A stretch of 64,000 bases of DNA from Ferrimonas lipolytica. Lineage in GTDB: Bacteria; Pseudomonadota; Gammaproteobacteria; Enterobacterales; Shewanellaceae. Within the stretch, counting starts at the first letter, position 1. Every line of letters starts with the position of its first letter. The notes beneath the pieces are model-generated. The model had not been told where the DNA came from and made no database searches. It saw nothing but the letters and a program-made list of their open reading frames with translations. Both the position numbers and the translations under genes were made by a program. Of the stretch, positions 8,785 to 18,017 are shown piece after piece. The stretch spans positions 2,728,001-2,792,000 of the forward strand of contig NZ_CP051180.1 in the NCBI RefSeq assembly GCF_012295575.1, read 5' to 3'.

Positions 8785-11700
8785 ATGAAAAAACATCTAA
8801 TATACGGAGCATTGATCACTGCTCTTTCTGGTTGTGGTGGAGGTGAGAGCAACGATGACTCAGGAGCGGTCGCGCTCAATCCGAGTCCGACCCCAGACAA
8901 CGCGCCACCAACGTTGATCGGTTCTACTGCCGAACCACAAGGTGATAACTGTGCCAATGGTGGTGAGTGGCTACAGGTTGGGATTGATAGCAATGGTGAC
9001 GGCACCTTAACCGACGGCGAGATCACCGATACCCAACTGATTTGCCACGGTGCCAACGGTCAGGCTGGCCTTAGCGCGCGGTTCAATGTTAGCCAAGAAT
9101 CCACTGGTGAAAACTGCACTAACGGGGGCCAGCGAGTTGAAGTAGGTCTCGACTCAAATAGCGATGCGGTGTTATCAGATGACGAAGTGTTGTCAGTGCT
9201 TTATGTTTGTAACGGTGAACAAGGCTTCACAGGCCAAGACGGTTTTACCGCCTTAGTGGCAACGATTGCCGAGCCTGCAGGCGCTAATTGCGACGCCGGT
9301 GGCACCCGAATTAACTCTGGCCTCGATAGCAACCGCAACAACATCCTTGATGCTGAAGAGATAACTAACACTCAATACATTTGTCACGGTAACGACGGCG
9401 AAGGTGGAAGCGACGGTGATGATGGCCAAGACGGATACTCAGTTGTAACCAATCTAAGTACCGAAGAGCCCGGCGAGCACTGTAGTAACGGTGGCAAACG
9501 CCTCGATATCGGCTTAGACCTGAACCGCAACAACATGCTCGATCTCGAGGAGATCACCAACACCCAATATGTCTGTAATGGCATCGATGCCCCTGCACCA
9601 GTTGATATTACTGTAACAAGCACTGCCGCCAACGAAGATGATACCAGCCTAATATTTACCGTTGCTCTATCTGAAGCACAGGTTGCTCCCCTGAGCATTA
9701 ACTACGGTACCGTAGGGATCACTGCAACGGCCGGCCTAGACTTTACTAGCACTGCGGGTACCTTAGTTTACAGCCCCGGTGAAACCAGCAAAACTGTCGC
9801 AATTGAACTGGCAAGCGACACACTGTTTGAGTGCAACGAAACGGTAATGTTGGCATTGAATAGCAACGGCAGCAGCTACAGCGGCTTTGGACAAATCAAC
9901 GATAACGGCGCCGCTCAATTAGAGGCGCGTATCGATGTAATCGACAACGAAATCGTCGAGAATGACAGCGATGCAACATTTGCCTTAGTGTTTGACCACC
10001 CAGTATGTGAACCAGTAGAGGTTGCATTAGCTTACAGCGGCTCCGCTATCCACGGCGTTGATTTCAATGCAGCAGAAACCGTTGTAATCGCCGCTGCAAC
10101 AGAACGAGTTGAAGTGGCTATCAAGCCAGTTAACGATGCTATTCGTGAGGAGCGAGAAACCATTCAAGTGTCCGCCAGCATCGCTGACACGGGCGTACAC
10201 GCGTTAAACCTAATGGCAGCCGATAATAGTCACTCCAGTGCAACTAGTAGCGCCAGCATCAATTTCAGCGGCGCTGAGATCAGTATAATTCCAACCACTG
10301 CTAAGTTATTTGGTGGCTTTTATGCCAACTGTGTTGTTACCGAAGATAGCTTGGTTAAATGTTGGGGCCATAATGGCGGCTATGCCCTTGGCAACGGCCA
10401 CGATGACGATATCGGCGACGATTTCGGCGAGGCCGAGCTGACCGAATCCTGCAACCAGGATGGGCTGAATGGTTTGATTGAGATAACCCGCTATGAGGTT
10501 GATGACCTCGATAATTGCAGCGGTTATGGTGGCTACGTTATCACCCAAGGCAATGATGACAATGGCAACGGCACACTTGAGGATGATGAACTGGTATCCC
10601 GTGCTATCAATCGTTGTGGTAACAACGTTCCTCCCTACATCGCCTTGGAGCCACAACAGTTCGAAGCCTCTGCTTCTTGTCCAGAGGGCGGCATGTCAAT
10701 TTTTCATGGGAGCGATGACAATCTCGATGGGGTACTTACCACATCAGAGATGGGCAGCGAATTGCTAGCTACTGACATCGGCGACATTGCCGTTATTTCC
10801 ATAGCCGTAGGCGAGTATCAAAGCTGTGCCCTATTTGTCGACAACACCGTTAAATGTTGGGGTAGTAATAGCAACGGAATGCTTGGATTAGGGGTTCCTT
10901 TTGCAGATAACAGCTACATTGGTGACGACCCAGCTGAGCTCGGTAACAATTTGGTTGGCGTCAATTTCGGCACCGGGCGGACCGCAATATCACTTACTGG
11001 TGGCGATGATCACTTCTGTGCCATTTTGGACGATGAAAGCCTCCGCTGCTGGGGCAATGGTAGCGATGGCCGTCTTGGTTATGAAAATAAAGATAGTGTC
11101 GGCGCAACCCCAGATAGCATTGGTGATAGTTGGCCAGCAGTAAACTTCGGCAACGGCAGCGATGGCCAACCATTAACGGTAAAGCAGATCGCAAGTGGTT
11201 ATAACTACAATTGTGCCATTCTCAGTGACGACAGCCTCCGTTGTTGGGGCGACGGCGCCTTCTTCAAATTAGGCTATCAACATACCGACGACATTGGCGA
11301 TGACGTTGGTGAGATGGGCGCCAACCTGCCTGCTATCAATCTTGGCACCGATCTCACCCCACTCCAGATCTACAGCGGCTACGGTACCAACTGTGTGATA
11401 TTTGATGACGGCTCACTAAAATGTTGGGGCAACAATCGTGATGGTCAAGCAGGCCTAGGCCGAGGCGATAGTTTCGTTGGTGATGGCGGCTATGAGAGCA
11501 CTAGCGCGTTATGTCGCGGTAACGAAGCAGTATTTGAAACGCGCACCGTAATGAGTGTGAATAACAGTTGTGAAGTTGAAGGTTTTCGCATCGATTACGG
11601 CTACGATAGCAATGCCGATGGAGCCCTCAGTGCCGATGAATATCAAGGTACATACAACCGCTGCGGCGTTGATGGCGCGCCGGCATTAGGGGCGATTATT

Positions 11701-12219
11701 GAACACCGGCTCGGTTCGAGCGAGTGTAACGGCAATGGTGGTTTCGAATACAATTACGGCTACGATGTGGATGGTGACGACTTACCGACTCCAGAGATGG
11801 GTGACAACCTTCCTTTCGTCCAGTTAGCCAGTTCAGCACCAATCACTAAAATCGCCATGGGTTACTACTCGACCTGTGTGTTGTTTGACGATCACACCCT
11901 CAATTGTTGGGGCGACGGTGACGAAGGTACCACAGGCCTTGATACTGATAACGACTGGAGCGACACCCCTGATGAGCTACCGTCCAATGCCGCGTTACCT
12001 GATTTAGGTGAAGGCCGTTACGCCATCGATATTGCTGGCCGCGGTTACCAGATGTGTGCGTTGCTCGATAACCTCGAGGTAAAATGTTGGGGCTATAGCG
12101 AATACGGTGAAGTCGGGGTTCCACAGCTCTATGACCTCATCATCGGTGACGGGATTAATGAGTTTGGCGATACCGCCATTGAGATGGGCGATAACCTGCC
12201 AGCGGTTGAACTGTATTGA
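8785..12219 (+). CDS. Large lipoprotein: DUF7151-type repeats, Calx-beta domain, seven RCC1 blades
   Basis: From the ATG at 8785 the product has 1144 residues. A lipoprotein signal (LITALSGCGGG) anchors it in a membrane, probably facing the periplasm or cell surface. Four ~60-residue cysteine repeats follow (pattern EPxGxxCxxGG...GLDSNxDGxLxxxEIT...QYICxG), each with an EF-hand-like D-x-N-x-D/N loop likely to bind calcium. Next comes a Calx-beta region (about residues 270-500) and then seven RCC1 motifs of the type C(A/V)(I/L)xDxSLKCWG near residues 523, 690, 755, 819, 880, 1040 and 1100, enough for one full propeller. Extra cysteine/calcium repeats are inserted in the loops after blades 1 and 5. 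Function is unknown; adhesion or ligand binding at the surface is plausible. A terminator follows at once. Confidence 0.88.
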   Translation: MKKHLIYGALITALSGCGGGESNDDSGAVALNPSPTPDNAPPTLIGSTAEPQGDNCANGGEWLQVGIDSNGDGTLTDGEITDTQLICHGANGQAGLSARFNVSQESTGENCTNGGQRVEVGLDSNSDAVLSDDEVLSVLYVCNGEQGFTGQDGFTALVATIAEPAGANCDAGGTRINSGLDSNRNNILDAEEITNTQYICHGNDGEGGSDGDDGQDGYSVVTNLSTEEPGEHCSNGGKRLDIGLDLNRNNMLDLEEITNTQYVCNGIDAPAPVDITVTSTAANEDDTSLIFTVALSEAQVAPLSINYGTVGITATAGLDFTSTAGTLVYSPGETSKTVAIELASDTLFECNETVMLALNSNGSSYSGFGQINDNGAAQLEARIDVIDNEIVENDSDATFALVFDHPVCEPVEVALAYSGSAIHGVDFNAAETVVIAAATERVEVAIKPVNDAIREERETIQVSASIADTGVHALNLMAADNSHSSATSSASINFSGAEISIIPTTAKLFGGFYANCVVTEDSLVKCWGHNGGYALGNGHDDDIGDDFGEAELTESCNQDGLNGLIEITRYEVDDLDNCSGYGGYVITQGNDDNGNGTLEDDELVSRAINRCGNNVPPYIALEPQQFEASASCPEGGMSIFHGSDDNLDGVLTTSEMGSELLATDIGDIAVISIAVGEYQSCALFVDNTVKCWGSNSNGMLGLGVPFADNSYIGDDPAELGNNLVGVNFGTGRTAISLTGGDDHFCAILDDESLRCWGNGSDGRLGYENKDSVGATPDSIGDSWPAVNFGNGSDGQPLTVKQIASGYNYNCAILSDDSLRCWGDGAFFKLGYQHTDDIGDDVGEMGANLPAINLGTDLTPLQIYSGYGTNCVIFDDGSLKCWGNNRDGQAGLGRGDSFVGDGGYESTSALCRGNEAVFETRTVMSVNNSCEVEGFRIDYGYDSNADGALSADEYQGTYNRCGVDGAPALGAIIEHRLGSSECNGNGGFEYNYGYDVDGDDLPTPEMGDNLPFVQLASSAPITKIAMGYYSTCVLFDDHTLNCWGDGDEGTTGLDTDNDWSDTPDELPSNAALPDLGEGRYAIDIAGRGYQMCALLDNLEVKCWGYSEYGEVGVPQLYDLIIGDGINEFGDTAIEMGDNLPAVELY

Positions 12220-12252
12220 GGCGATAACCGATCGCTTGGTTAATGACATATC

Positions 12253-12281
12253 GGCAGTGCTGTGAAGGCACTGCCTTTTTT
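12253..12281 (+). terminator. Terminator of the RCC1 lipoprotein gene
   Basis: GGCAGTGC (12253-12260) pairs perfectly with GCACTGCC (12268-12275), then six T. MITE copy 2 begins two bases after the T-run. Confidence 0.9.
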
Positions 12282-12282
12282 A

Positions 12283-12575
12283 GGCTGTGTCGTAGTTAGC
12301 TGTTGAAGTTTATCTTAAGCCTTCGGCTTCACCGATTTCGGTGCTTTTAGGCGAGGATGTCGCGACGGCGACGGCACATTCTTGTATGCATTAGAGGGGG
12401 GCGCTTCGTCCCCTTTGGAATACCCCTTGCCTTACGTCGCCGTCCAAAACGCTTCGCTGGACTGTTCCAATGCAGCAGAAGATCAACGGCGGTAGTGCTT
12501 TGCCCTTGTATCAACACTCGCCTAGCCGCTGCGTTAACAACCTTGGAATGAATAACACTTAGTTGGTACACAGCC
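12283..12575 (+). mobile_element. MITE-like element, copy 2 (full length, 293 bp)
   Basis: It runs from GGCTGTGTCGTAG to GGTACACAGCC with the family core around 12374-12400. Flanks are CTTTTTTA on the left (the U-tract of the preceding terminator) and TCTTTATT on the right, similar but not identical. Overall it is closely similar to copies 1, 4 and 5. Confidence 0.87.
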
Positions 12576-13006
12576 TCTTTATTGGTTAACTTTTTGCAAA
12601 ATGTTGGCCACATCGGCACGGTCTGGCAAGGGGCAAAGCCTGCTTTAACACGCAATTACGATATCGCCGGTTAAATTATGGCGATACAACTATGCATTAA
12701 TGGCGGCATTTACCATTACGATTATGGTCATGATTGGTGGCTTAGATTGCAGCACCAATACTGCCGCCAGTGCTTGTGGTACCAAGTTAACCTCGATGGC
12801 AATGTTGTGCGGTTGCCACCTCCAGCTTCGCTGCGGTTTACTCCCGCCACTCATTGCTCAGGTCAAACTCTTACTTGGCTTAGCGCATATTGCCGCTAAC
12901 GAACGGGGTGAATCAACTAACGGTACTAACAACGAACACGTATTGCTGCTTTAGAACTCGATCGATAGCTTTAAAGCTTACTCATTCTATGGATCGGGAT
13001 GTACTA
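12576..13006. other. Gap with no convincing gene
   Basis: This 431-bp stretch has two short open frames (12678-12899 and 12700-12954), neither with a ribosome site nor a recognisable product. The second is cysteine-rich and partly hydrophobic and could be a decayed gene. The promoter of the next membrane-protein gene must lie near the right end. Confidence 0.4.
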
Positions 13007-13597
13007 ATGAGTCAGCCTCTACTTGGCCCCGTCAACAAAGCCACGCTATTGAGCAGTTCGCCATGGCTACGCGCCGTGACACTGATTAAATGGCACAACA
13101 AAGTCGGCACACTTGCCTTTACGCTGTTGCTAACAGGATTGCTGTTACCATGGGTTGACGCGGATAAGCTAGCTAACCCGATGATGACGCAAGCTCGGGG
13201 ACAGATGAGTTGGCTGACGCCTTTATGCATGATTGCTGTTATTGGATTAGTCAGCTTTGCAGTTGGTCTTAGCGGTAAGCTGAGCCGTGCAACAGCCTTG
13301 CTATGTAGCGTTATTTTAATCTGCGTGCTGGTTGATACATTACACCATCTACAAGCGCTGGCAGCGCTGTTTGGTGGCAGTGGTCATGGCTCATTGTCAG
13401 CTCGAGAGGTTAGCTATTTAGGGCAACAGATAATCGCTAATCTAAGCTTTGGCGGCTACTGTCTCTGTATCGGTTTTATCATGGTTTTGGGCTGTATCAT
13501 TGCGCCTCGTTATCGCTCCAATAAACTGCTGTTAGCTCAACTCACAGCACCGAACCAAGACCAAGACCAAGACCAAGACCAAGACCAAGATAAATAG
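13007..13597 (+). CDS. Four-helix membrane protein with (QD)n C-terminal tail
   Basis: The 196-residue product has four predicted membrane segments: VGTLAFTLLLTGLLLPWV, LTPLCMIAVIGLVSFAVGL, ATALLCSVILICVLVDTL and FGGYCLCIGFIMVLGCII. Histidine pairs lie between segments 3 and 4. I do not recognise the family. GGGAT seven bases upstream supports the ATG at 13007; further in-frame starts upstream lack a ribosome site. The last codons are a perfect hexanucleotide repeat (13555-13590) that encodes a six-fold Gln-Asp tail. It converges on the porin gene and shares a bidirectional terminator with it. Confidence 0.75.
   Translation: MSQPLLGPVNKATLLSSSPWLRAVTLIKWHNKVGTLAFTLLLTGLLLPWVDADKLANPMMTQARGQMSWLTPLCMIAVIGLVSFAVGLSGKLSRATALLCSVILICVLVDTLHHLQALAALFGGSGHGSLSAREVSYLGQQIIANLSFGGYCLCIGFIMVLGCIIAPRYRSNKLLLAQLTAPNQDQDQDQDQDQDK
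13555..13590 (+). repeat. Hexanucleotide microsatellite (CCAAGA)6 inside a gene
   Basis: Six perfect tandem copies of CCAAGA encode alternating Gln and Asp just before the stop codon. The 6-bp period means copy-number change lengthens or shortens the acidic tail without shifting the frame. Confidence 0.9.
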
Positions 13598-13659
13598 GCT
13601 ATTACAGAGACTGCCACCAACAAGTTTCTGTACTGAGTGAACGATTGGCCATTAACGAA

Positions 13660-13683
13660 AAAATCCGGCTTACGCCGGATTTT
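13660..13683. terminator. Bidirectional terminator between membrane protein and porin
   Basis: AAAATCCGGC (13660-13669) and GCCGGATTTT (13674-13683) form a 10-bp stem with a TTAC loop and T/A-rich flanks on both sides, serving two convergent genes. Confidence 0.85.
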
Positions 13684-13716
13684 ATTATGGTGGAGAGAAA
13701 GGCTGACTAACCGATG

Positions 13717-14730
13717 TTAGAAACGCACCTTCACACCGATACTTACGTTATCTTCACTGTTGGCGAATTTGCCCGCAAAGTTAGTATCAGCGAACGCCTT
13801 AGTCATATCTTCGCCGTACTCAGCAACTTCAGTGTAGAGCGTTAGGTATTTGCTGTGGTGGTACTTAACCGAGGCAATTGCTAAGCCAACTGAATCGATA
13901 TCTTCGACACCAATTTTTTCTTCAAAGGTCTTGTGCTGGTAAGACACACCAAACTCGAACTTATCCATACGGTAAGTCGCTGCGCCAATATAGGTATTTT
14001 CAGCGCCGTTAAAGGACTCATCGGTCACTTCAGCTACTGCTGCTAAGGTTAAATTATCGATGCTGTAATCGGCACCCAAGGCGTAACGCATGTAGGTGTC
14101 ATCAGCGTTACCGTACTTTTCATCGATTCTTAACGCGTTAAACGTAGCGTTAAAGCTGTCGCTGAAGAACAGGATACGACCCATCAATACGTCATCGTCA
14201 GAGCCGTTATTGTCTTTCGGGGTTACAATTGCGGTCTTAGCCTGCAGTTTACCGAAACCCACATCGTACTTTTTACTGATTAAGCAGAAAATATTTTCAG
14301 AGTATTTTGGCTGCTCATAAAGCATTGCCGAATTATAAGCTTCGTTATTATTAGACTCGTGAATATCAATACGCTGATAAATATTCGAATATGATCCGGA
14401 AACCCCGTCACCGGCAAAAATTGCACCGTATTTATTTGCCAGTAGAATGTTGGCCTTCAATATTTCAAAGTCGTCAGCATCGCCGCTGTTGTCGTTATCT
14501 GAGTATTGACCGCCAAGGTCAAACTTAGCAGTTAAACCGTCGTACTTATAAACACCTTTGACGCCTAAGTTAGCTAAGGCAACTTCAGTTTCAAAATCTT
14601 TGTCAGTCTGCCATAACGCTTGAACTTGAACATCACCATATGCTGATGTTTTGAATGGTTCAGCTTCCGCCATTACTGAAGTAGACACTAAGGCGGATAC
14701 AACTGCCAAGCCAATAAAAGAACGTCTCAT
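13717..14730 (-). CDS. Outer-membrane porin (general Gram-negative porin family)
   Basis: The product (337 residues from the chosen start) is a trimeric beta-barrel porin for small hydrophilic solutes. It has a signal peptide (RRSFIGLAVVSALVSTSVMA, cleaved before EAEPF), alternating beta-strand segments, a signature near the N-terminus (SAYGDVQVQALWQ) and a terminal aromatic (VSIGVKVRF) as required for barrel assembly. ATG 14730 has AGGGA about nine bases upstream; ATG 14736 is also possible, and a more distant start at 14790 would put 20 residues in front of the signal. It lies just beyond the terminator of the assT-dsbI-dsbL operon and may admit sulfate esters, which is inference. Confidence 0.85.
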   Translation of the reverse strand: MRRSFIGLAVVSALVSTSVMAEAEPFKTSAYGDVQVQALWQTDKDFETEVALANLGVKGVYKYDGLTAKFDLGGQYSDNDNSGDADDFEILKANILLANKYGAIFAGDGVSGSYSNIYQRIDIHESNNNEAYNSAMLYEQPKYSENIFCLISKKYDVGFGKLQAKTAIVTPKDNNGSDDDVLMGRILFFSDSFNATFNALRIDEKYGNADDTYMRYALGADYSIDNLTLAAVAEVTDESFNGAENTYIGAATYRMDKFEFGVSYQHKTFEEKIGVEDIDSVGLAIASVKYHHSKYLTLYTEVAEYGEDMTKAFADTNFAGKFANSEDNVSIGVKVRF

Positions 14731-14851
14731 AATCATTATCCCTGATAAAAACACTTTATATTTAACGGTTACAAATGTAGCGCTAAACAATGCCGATTAG
14801 ATATACAAAAAAAAACGAGTAATAAAAAACAAGAAATACAAAACAAGAAAA

Positions 14852-14886
14852 GGGGAAAGACAGTAATAATAATTCTGTCTTTCCCC
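14852..14886 (-). terminator. Terminator of the dsbL-dsbI-assT operon
   Basis: GGGGAAAGACAG (14852-14863) pairs with CTGTCTTTCCCC (14875-14886), a perfect 12-bp stem. On the minus strand it is followed by TTTTCTTGTTTT. Confidence 0.85.
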
Positions 14887-14895
14887 TAATTATGA

Positions 14896-16653
14896 TTAGT
14901 TGCCTAGTTTGTTAACATCGATAGCCATGGCGCGGTATGCGGCATTTCGAGGCATCAACCACGTGAACTCCATTTCTACTTTTACATCTTTGGTACGGTA
15001 ATCAATCTCATTCAAAATACCACCAGAACGTTTACCCTTAATACCCATATTAATATTGGCTGAGAACAGTTCCATAGTATCGCGGTCCGCCATGTAACGG
15101 GTGTTGGAGGTTACTACTGAGTACCAATCGTAGCCGCGGTCCTTACCGTATTCCCACGTCTGTTCAACCGTCATGTCCTTCTCGTTGATCTTGTATTCAA
15201 CACCGCGAGAGTACTTCATGCTTGGCATTGCTGGCTGGTCAAGGTGGCGACCATCGCCGTTATCGAACGAGACAATACCGACAACATCTTGGTCTTTGTA
15301 AGTCTTACCATTCAACCAGGTGGTGTGCTGGGTGTAAGTGAAGTCGAAGTCGCCTTCGCACTCGCCCTTCTCGGAGCACTGCAGAGCACGGCCTTTGCTA
15401 TCAACTGGCTTCAGTACTTTCTTAGCCAACTCACCTTTCCAACCAGCAGATGGCGACAGAATCCATTTCACCTCTTTGTCACGGCCAATCTTAACGTTAC
15501 CTTGGTGACGCAGCGACAGGATGATGCTGTCGTCAGCAACGTCATAATCAACAGAGTTTACGTGAGCCCAGTTACGGCCAGCACCAACGCCAGGAAGGTC
15601 ACCAAACGGGGCGTCCGGTTCGATATCTGCTTTCTTACCCATCTTGTCTTCATCGATGTTCAGACATACTGCACCAGCATTAAGTGCTTTAAGCAGGTCA
15701 TCACGCATTGGGTCGAGGATTTTGTTTAGATCCCATACCTCTACCAGCTTACCGTGCTCATCAATCTCTAAGATGTGGTCACGAACGGTGTGAACACGCT
15801 TGCCATCTTCTCGCAGGTAATCGGTTTTCGCTGCACGAACAATATAGTGACCGTTAGGCATGGCCTTCATATCGTGTGAGAAATCTTGGTAACCGCGCGG
15901 CAAATCCCATTCGAATACCTTCTTGCCGAACATATCGAAACGGTAGATCTTCTGGCCTTGACCAAAGATGATGTCGCCGTTATCCATCTGGTGGATGCCC
16001 ATAATGATGCCGCGTTTGCTGCGGTCGTTCACATCGTGGATTTTGTTGGTATCTAGCGTCCAGCGCGTCTCACCTTGGGTATCCAATACGTAGGTAAAGG
16101 TGTGGCGATCCCAGTTCATGGCACCCATGCCGCCTTTCCATTCCAAGTCATAAGAACCTGGTACTGGTAGCAGATAGTTCATCATGTACAAACGATCTTT
16201 AAACTTGCTGTCGACCTTTTTAACTTCCACTTCTGGGTAGTTATTTTTAACGCCGTTTACTACTGCACCGCCTTGCAGAGGCTGAGTCCAGATGGAGTAG
16301 TCTTCTTTAATCTTGTCGCCGTTTTTAACGTATTCCAACGTTACCGTGTTGTCGAAGTCAGCGTACAGACCAAAGATTGGCACACCGTTGTGGTTCAAGA
16401 TGGTTTCGCGGTTAACGTCGTAACTGATATCAACGCCTTTCTTGCCTTTACCTTGCACGGTAACTTTAGCAGCGGTGATTTCGTGGCCACCTAAATCAAC
16501 TACGGCAGTCTGTGGGGCATAACCGTACGGGTTAACTACCACTGAGCCTAAGGCACCCTGTGCCGGTGGTGGCTTAATTGCATTGAATTTACCGGCGCTA
16601 GCGGACAGTGCAACGGTCGCTAAGGTGGCAGCTAAAACGGTTTTCTTAAACAT
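14896..16653 (-). CDS. assT: Periplasmic arylsulfate sulfotransferase (ASST), copy 2
   Basis: This 585-residue enzyme transfers sulfate between phenolic esters in the periplasm. A signal peptide ends near LSASAG. The motifs of copy 1 recur in the same order: FSHDMKAMPNGHY, NWAHVNSVDYD, SLRHQGN, GWKGEL, YTQHTTW and FDNGDGR, giving the catalytic histidines and arginine. A cysteine pair six apart (QCSEKGEC) matches the disulfide needed for folding. In the SHD segment this copy has lysine and alanine where copy 1 has two histidines (SHDMKA against SHDIHH), so the copies may differ in substrate. It is the last gene of a dsbL-dsbI-assT operon, 33 bp behind dsbI, with AGGACC before its ATG. This is the uropathogenic E. 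coli arrangement in a different gene order. Confidence 0.95.
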   Translation of the reverse strand: MFKKTVLAATLATVALSASAGKFNAIKPPPAQGALGSVVVNPYGYAPQTAVVDLGGHEITAAKVTVQGKGKKGVDISYDVNRETILNHNGVPIFGLYADFDNTVTLEYVKNGDKIKEDYSIWTQPLQGGAVVNGVKNNYPEVEVKKVDSKFKDRLYMMNYLLPVPGSYDLEWKGGMGAMNWDRHTFTYVLDTQGETRWTLDTNKIHDVNDRSKRGIIMGIHQMDNGDIIFGQGQKIYRFDMFGKKVFEWDLPRGYQDFSHDMKAMPNGHYIVRAAKTDYLREDGKRVHTVRDHILEIDEHGKLVEVWDLNKILDPMRDDLLKALNAGAVCLNIDEDKMGKKADIEPDAPFGDLPGVGAGRNWAHVNSVDYDVADDSIILSLRHQGNVKIGRDKEVKWILSPSAGWKGELAKKVLKPVDSKGRALQCSEKGECEGDFDFTYTQHTTWLNGKTYKDQDVVGIVSFDNGDGRHLDQPAMPSMKYSRGVEYKINEKDMTVEQTWEYGKDRGYDWYSVVTSNTRYMADRDTMELFSANINMGIKGKRSGGILNEIDYRTKDVKVEMEFTWLMPRNAAYRAMAIDVNKLGN

Positions 16654-16686
16654 AATAAGGTCCTATTTTTTTAAGTTTGATAATGC

Positions 16687-17295
16687 TTATTTGCTAATTA
16701 GGTTTTTCACTGTGCCGGCAGTAACCGGAGCTAGTGCAACGATGAAAAAGGTGTATGCGATGATGCAGTACTGCGCCATGTTCAATCCCAGCAGCGTCCA
16801 ATCGTCTTCGCCACAGATGCCAGAAGGCTGGAATTCATACGGCAGCCACTCATGCAGTGGTAGACCTAATGGAAAGTGTGGTTCGGTAGAACAAGCGCCA
16901 CCGCCACCGCCTGCTGCGAACAGGTCGCCGCCGCTTGCCATTACGTCATCCAGAGCGTGTGATGAATCGTGTAATACGTTCAGTTCAATCGACCATGCCA
17001 TACCTTGCAGGACGCCGTACCAAGCCAGAGCCAAGCCGATTAACTTCAATACCGAGATACGAGGATTGATGGCAATAATCAAACCCGCAAACAAAATGCA
17101 GCACTGCGAAAAACGGATGTAAACGCAGATTTCACATGGGTCCATCTCTAAGAACCACTGGAAATACCCCATCGCCGATAGAATCAGAAATAACGATGCA
17201 GCAGACATCACCAGCCATACTGGTCGCTGTTGCTCCCAGCTTGAGAGCGTGCCCATTGGGGCTTGTTTAAACTGTTGAAATAGATTCGCAATCAT
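16687..17295 (-). CDS. dsbI: DsbI, DsbB-like quinone-linked thiol oxidase
   Basis: The 202-residue inner-membrane protein has four membrane segments and two cysteine pairs: CEIC in MDPCEICVYIRF (the DsbB CxxC loop) and two cysteines in the second periplasmic loop (GGACSTEP and SGICGED). It passes electrons from its partner DsbL to ubiquinone or menaquinone. The polyglycine stretch before the third cysteine (AAGGGGGAC) is unusual. Placed between dsbL (10 bp upstream) and assT (33 bp downstream), it is the specialised DsbI rather than the general DsbB. Confidence 0.92.
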   Translation of the reverse strand: MIANLFQQFKQAPMGTLSSWEQQRPVWLVMSAASLFLILSAMGYFQWFLEMDPCEICVYIRFSQCCILFAGLIIAINPRISVLKLIGLALAWYGVLQGMAWSIELNVLHDSSHALDDVMASGGDLFAAGGGGGACSTEPHFPLGLPLHEWLPYEFQPSGICGEDDWTLLGLNMAQYCIIAYTFFIVALAPVTAGTVKNLISK

Positions 17296-17305
17296 GAGAT
17301 AGGCC

Positions 17306-17926
17306 TTACTTTTTCAGCAGTTCAGCGGTCAATTCATCCAGCATGGTCATGGAACGAATTGACGAGGTGTTGATCAGGTATTTGCCGTTGACAACAATCG
17401 CTGGGATCCCTTTAACCTTGGCAACATCAACCCCTTGGTCCCACTCAGTCAGGGTCGCTTTCACTTCTGCAGTGCCCACTTTGGCATCGTAATCAGCGCG
17501 GGAAATACCAGCTGCCTTTAATCCAAACTCGGTGGTTTCTTCGCTGGAGGAGAACTTAATTTTGTCGTCGTGAATATGCTTGTAATAAGCCATTTTGGCT
17601 TTTTTGTATTGCTTATCACCAATTGCTTTGGCAACCGCTAATACCGATGCCTTCTCTAATCCAAATGGTGGTTTAGTGGTGATGTGATAAGAATCATATT
17701 CAACCCCAGCTGGAAGGTTCTTAATATAGTTAGGGATTACTGCTTTCTCATACTTGTAGCAGAATGGGCAGTTGGTTGAATAAACCTTGACGACTTTGTT
17801 GGGGGAGTTAAAGGCCGCATCACCTAATTTTACGTAGTGAGTTCCCTCTTCATAAGTTGCTGCACCAGCAAAAGCAGATAGTGTTAACGCGATAGTAGTA
17901 ACAGCAGTAGTGAATACTTTTTTCAT
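17306..17926 (-). CDS. dsbL: DsbL, DsbA-like dithiol oxidase for ASST
   Basis: The 206-residue product has a signal peptide (MKKVFTTAVTTIALTLSAFAGA) and a thioredoxin fold with active-site C53-P-F-C56 (TNCPFCYKYEK) and the cis-proline loop VKGIPAIVV. It oxidises cysteine pairs in the periplasm, and in characterised systems DsbL mainly serves arylsulfate sulfotransferase. The start at 17926 is chosen because upstream in-frame codons would precede the signal peptide; its Shine-Dalgarno is weak. It is the first gene of the operon and divergent from a LysR regulator. Confidence 0.92.
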   Translation of the reverse strand: MKKVFTTAVTTIALTLSAFAGAATYEEGTHYVKLGDAAFNSPNKVVKVYSTNCPFCYKYEKAVIPNYIKNLPAGVEYDSYHITTKPPFGLEKASVLAVAKAIGDKQYKKAKMAYYKHIHDDKIKFSSSEETTEFGLKAAGISRADYDAKVGTAEVKATLTEWDQGVDVAKVKGIPAIVVNGKYLINTSSIRSMTMLDELTAELLKK

Positions 17927-18017
17927 AGCGGTAGTCTCAGTAGCTATATGGATAACAATGAGCACATGCTAGATCTATCCTTGCGAGCAATTAACCGAAC
18001 AAAAGCGGTGTTTACGT

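Noticed and set aside
12678-12954. Two overlapping short open frames after MITE copy 2
   Set aside because: No ribosome site and no recognisable protein; kept only as a note that a decayed gene is possible.
12890-13006. Longer start for the (QD)n membrane protein
   Set aside because: Residues before 13007 are not hydrophobic or signal-like, and only the ATG at 13007 has a spaced GGGA.
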